From a bacterium (GTDB lineage: Bacteria > Calescibacteriota > Calescibacteriia > Calescibacteriales > Calescibacteriaceae): a stretch of 41,613 nt of DNA. Numbering within the stretch: the first letter of the stretch is position 1; each line of letters begins with the position of its first letter. The notes beneath the pieces are model-generated. The model did no database searches, was not told the DNA's origin, and saw only the letters and a program-made list of their open reading frames with translations. The stretch lies in contig JAUQOU010000015.1 of NCBI GenBank assembly GCA_030550715.1, forward strand, positions 1 through 41,613, written 5' to 3'. Position numbers and translations under genes: made by a program. Below, piece by piece: positions 40,885 through 41,613 of the stretch.

Positions 40885-41613
40885 TTACTTCCTTCTCAAA
40901 GATTTTATTTTCTTTATAAATTCATCGGGTGTTTTTGCTGAAAAGATGAGTTTTTTTATCCTTCTCAACCTCCTTATATCATCTATTTCAGATAACAGTT
41001 TTTTCAGCTCGTTTGCCTTGCTTTTTCTTAACTCCCCATCCCCAAATTTCAACTCAAAACCAAGTAAAATCGCTTCCTTCAAACTTTCCTTTTTTCCTTC
41101 TTTTACTCCTTCCCGAAAGCCAATCTTATAAAAAGTTGTTTTCTCAACTGGTATCTCTATCTTCGGTATCATCTCCCTTGCTATCTTTATTTTAAGCATG
41201 TCTGAAACCAAAATCAAGTTTTTCATAACCTCTCTCCTCTCATCTTCATCTCTTGCAAGAAATCTTATCCTATCTTTTATAAGTTCTATATCATTTTTGC
41301 TCCTTGCTGAAACTATGCCAAGCAGAACAAAATAAGGGTTCTGACTTTCTAAAAATCTTTTCAATCCGAGCTTTCTCATATCTATCACTCTGAACCTGTG
41401 AATTGTGCTCTTATCTTTGTAGTAGGATTTTGGGGGTTTTCCTTTCCCAAACCAAAGAAGAAACTGCTCTGGCTCTGTTTTATACTTTGATTTTATGGCT
41501 ATTTTGTAAAGCAGCATTTTCTCTGGTATGAGCTTATCAGGGTGGTTTTGGATTTCAAAGTGGAATATATGCGAGCCAGCTTTTGTTTTTACAGATAAAA
41601 GTAGGTCGGTTCT
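40885..41613 (-). CDS. Rpn/PD-(D/E)XK nuclease-transposase family protein, 5' end outside the window
   Basis: The frame stays open from the ATG at 41517 to the end of the window. The extra 32 codons read RTDLLLSVKT and HIFHFEIQNHPD, which hold the PD-(D/E)XK core (D3, E20, Q22 of the visible part). Hence the true start lies beyond 41613. Downstream come ESQNPYFVLLGIVSAR and the family's C-terminal linker GFREGVKEGKKESLKEAILLGFELKFGDGELRK, with repeated GxxEGxxEG-type heptads. This is the Rpn (recombination-promoting nuclease)/PDDEXK transposase group, often multi-copy and mobile. At least 242 residues are visible. I see no terminal repeats inside the window. Confidence 0.8.
   Translation of the reverse strand, partial: RTDLLLSVKTKAGSHIFHFEIQNHPDKLIPEKMLLYKIAIKSKYKTEPEQFLLWFGKGKPPKSYYKDKSTIHRFRVIDMRKLGLKRFLESQNPYFVLLGIVSARSKNDIELIKDRIRFLARDEDERREVMKNLILVSDMLKIKIAREMIPKIEIPVEKTTFYKIGFREGVKEGKKESLKEAILLGFELKFGDGELRKSKANELKKLLSEIDDIRRLRRIKKLIFSAKTPDEFIKKIKSLRRK

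Noticed and set aside
1-41613. CRISPR arrays, prophage or insertion-sequence ends
   Set aside because: No regularly spaced repeats, terminal inverted repeats or integrase genes were found on reading both strands; only the edge Rpn-type gene is mobile-like.

Overview
This window is a gene-dense, AT-rich stretch of chromosome (about two thirds A+T by eye) from a bacterium. Arginine is mostly AGA, isoleucine is often ATA, and the proteins are rich in Lys and Glu, which suggests a thermophile. The cell appears flagellated (fliN, flaG, fliS) and envelope-rich: Sec export, several predicted lipoproteins, a SpoIID/LytB protein and an L,D-transpeptidase. It makes c-di-AMP through a CdaA-type cyclase. 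I see no phage, insertion sequence or CRISPR array. I cannot place the species; an uncultivated deep-branching lineage is a guess. No gene-free stretch exceeds 300 bases, and many neighbours overlap.

Layout. 149-5983: secreted or lipoprotein enzymes (GH38 alpha-mannosidase-like protein, a short MopE-type metal-binding protein, a penicillin-acylase-family hydrolase). 5999-7669: acylphosphatase, a GcvH-like protein without the usual lipoyl-lysine motif, SecG, and a GtrA-type membrane protein. 7727-10629: FtsH, FliN and elongation factor P with an unusual tip loop. 10592-15830: an MFS transporter, a DUF59/SufT-type protein, and a run of tRNA-Ser(CGA), dnaX and cdaA, followed by a divergent RluD-type pseudouridine synthase. 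15772-20388: purL, then a fused double permease of the nitrate/taurine ABC type, translationally coupled to a protein that may be a degenerate ABC ATPase. 20451-24143: SpoIID-like protein, PlsB/PlsC-type acyltransferase, a DUF2505 protein and a MaoC-like hot-dog protein. 24235-27632: fliS, flaG, a lipid/sphingosine-kinase-like protein, rplQ and rpoA. 27742-27861: a free-standing 5S rRNA gene with its own promoter. 27870-35995: a leftward run of two very large secreted lipoproteins, an eIF2B-like protein and a metallo-beta-lactamase protein. 36094-41613: L,D-transpeptidase, DUF4416, arylamine N-acetyltransferase-like protein, ComM, HisRS, and the C-terminal part of an Rpn/PD-(D/E)XK transposase-nuclease cut by the window end.

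The strongest genome-wide signal is regulatory. Many first-in-operon genes on both strands have no Shine-Dalgarno sequence. Instead they carry a TAAAAT/TATAAT-like hexamer 6-8 bases before the start codon, as expected when transcription starts at the start codon itself (leaderless mRNA). A minority (gcvH-like, flaG, rplQ, rpoA and, weakly, the DUF2505 gene) have ordinary ribosome-binding sites. The most interesting protein-level candidates are the possible pseudo-ATPase beside the fused permease, the tRNA-Ser/dnaX junction, the EF-P tip loop, and the operon pairing giant lipoproteins with an eIF2B-like protein.
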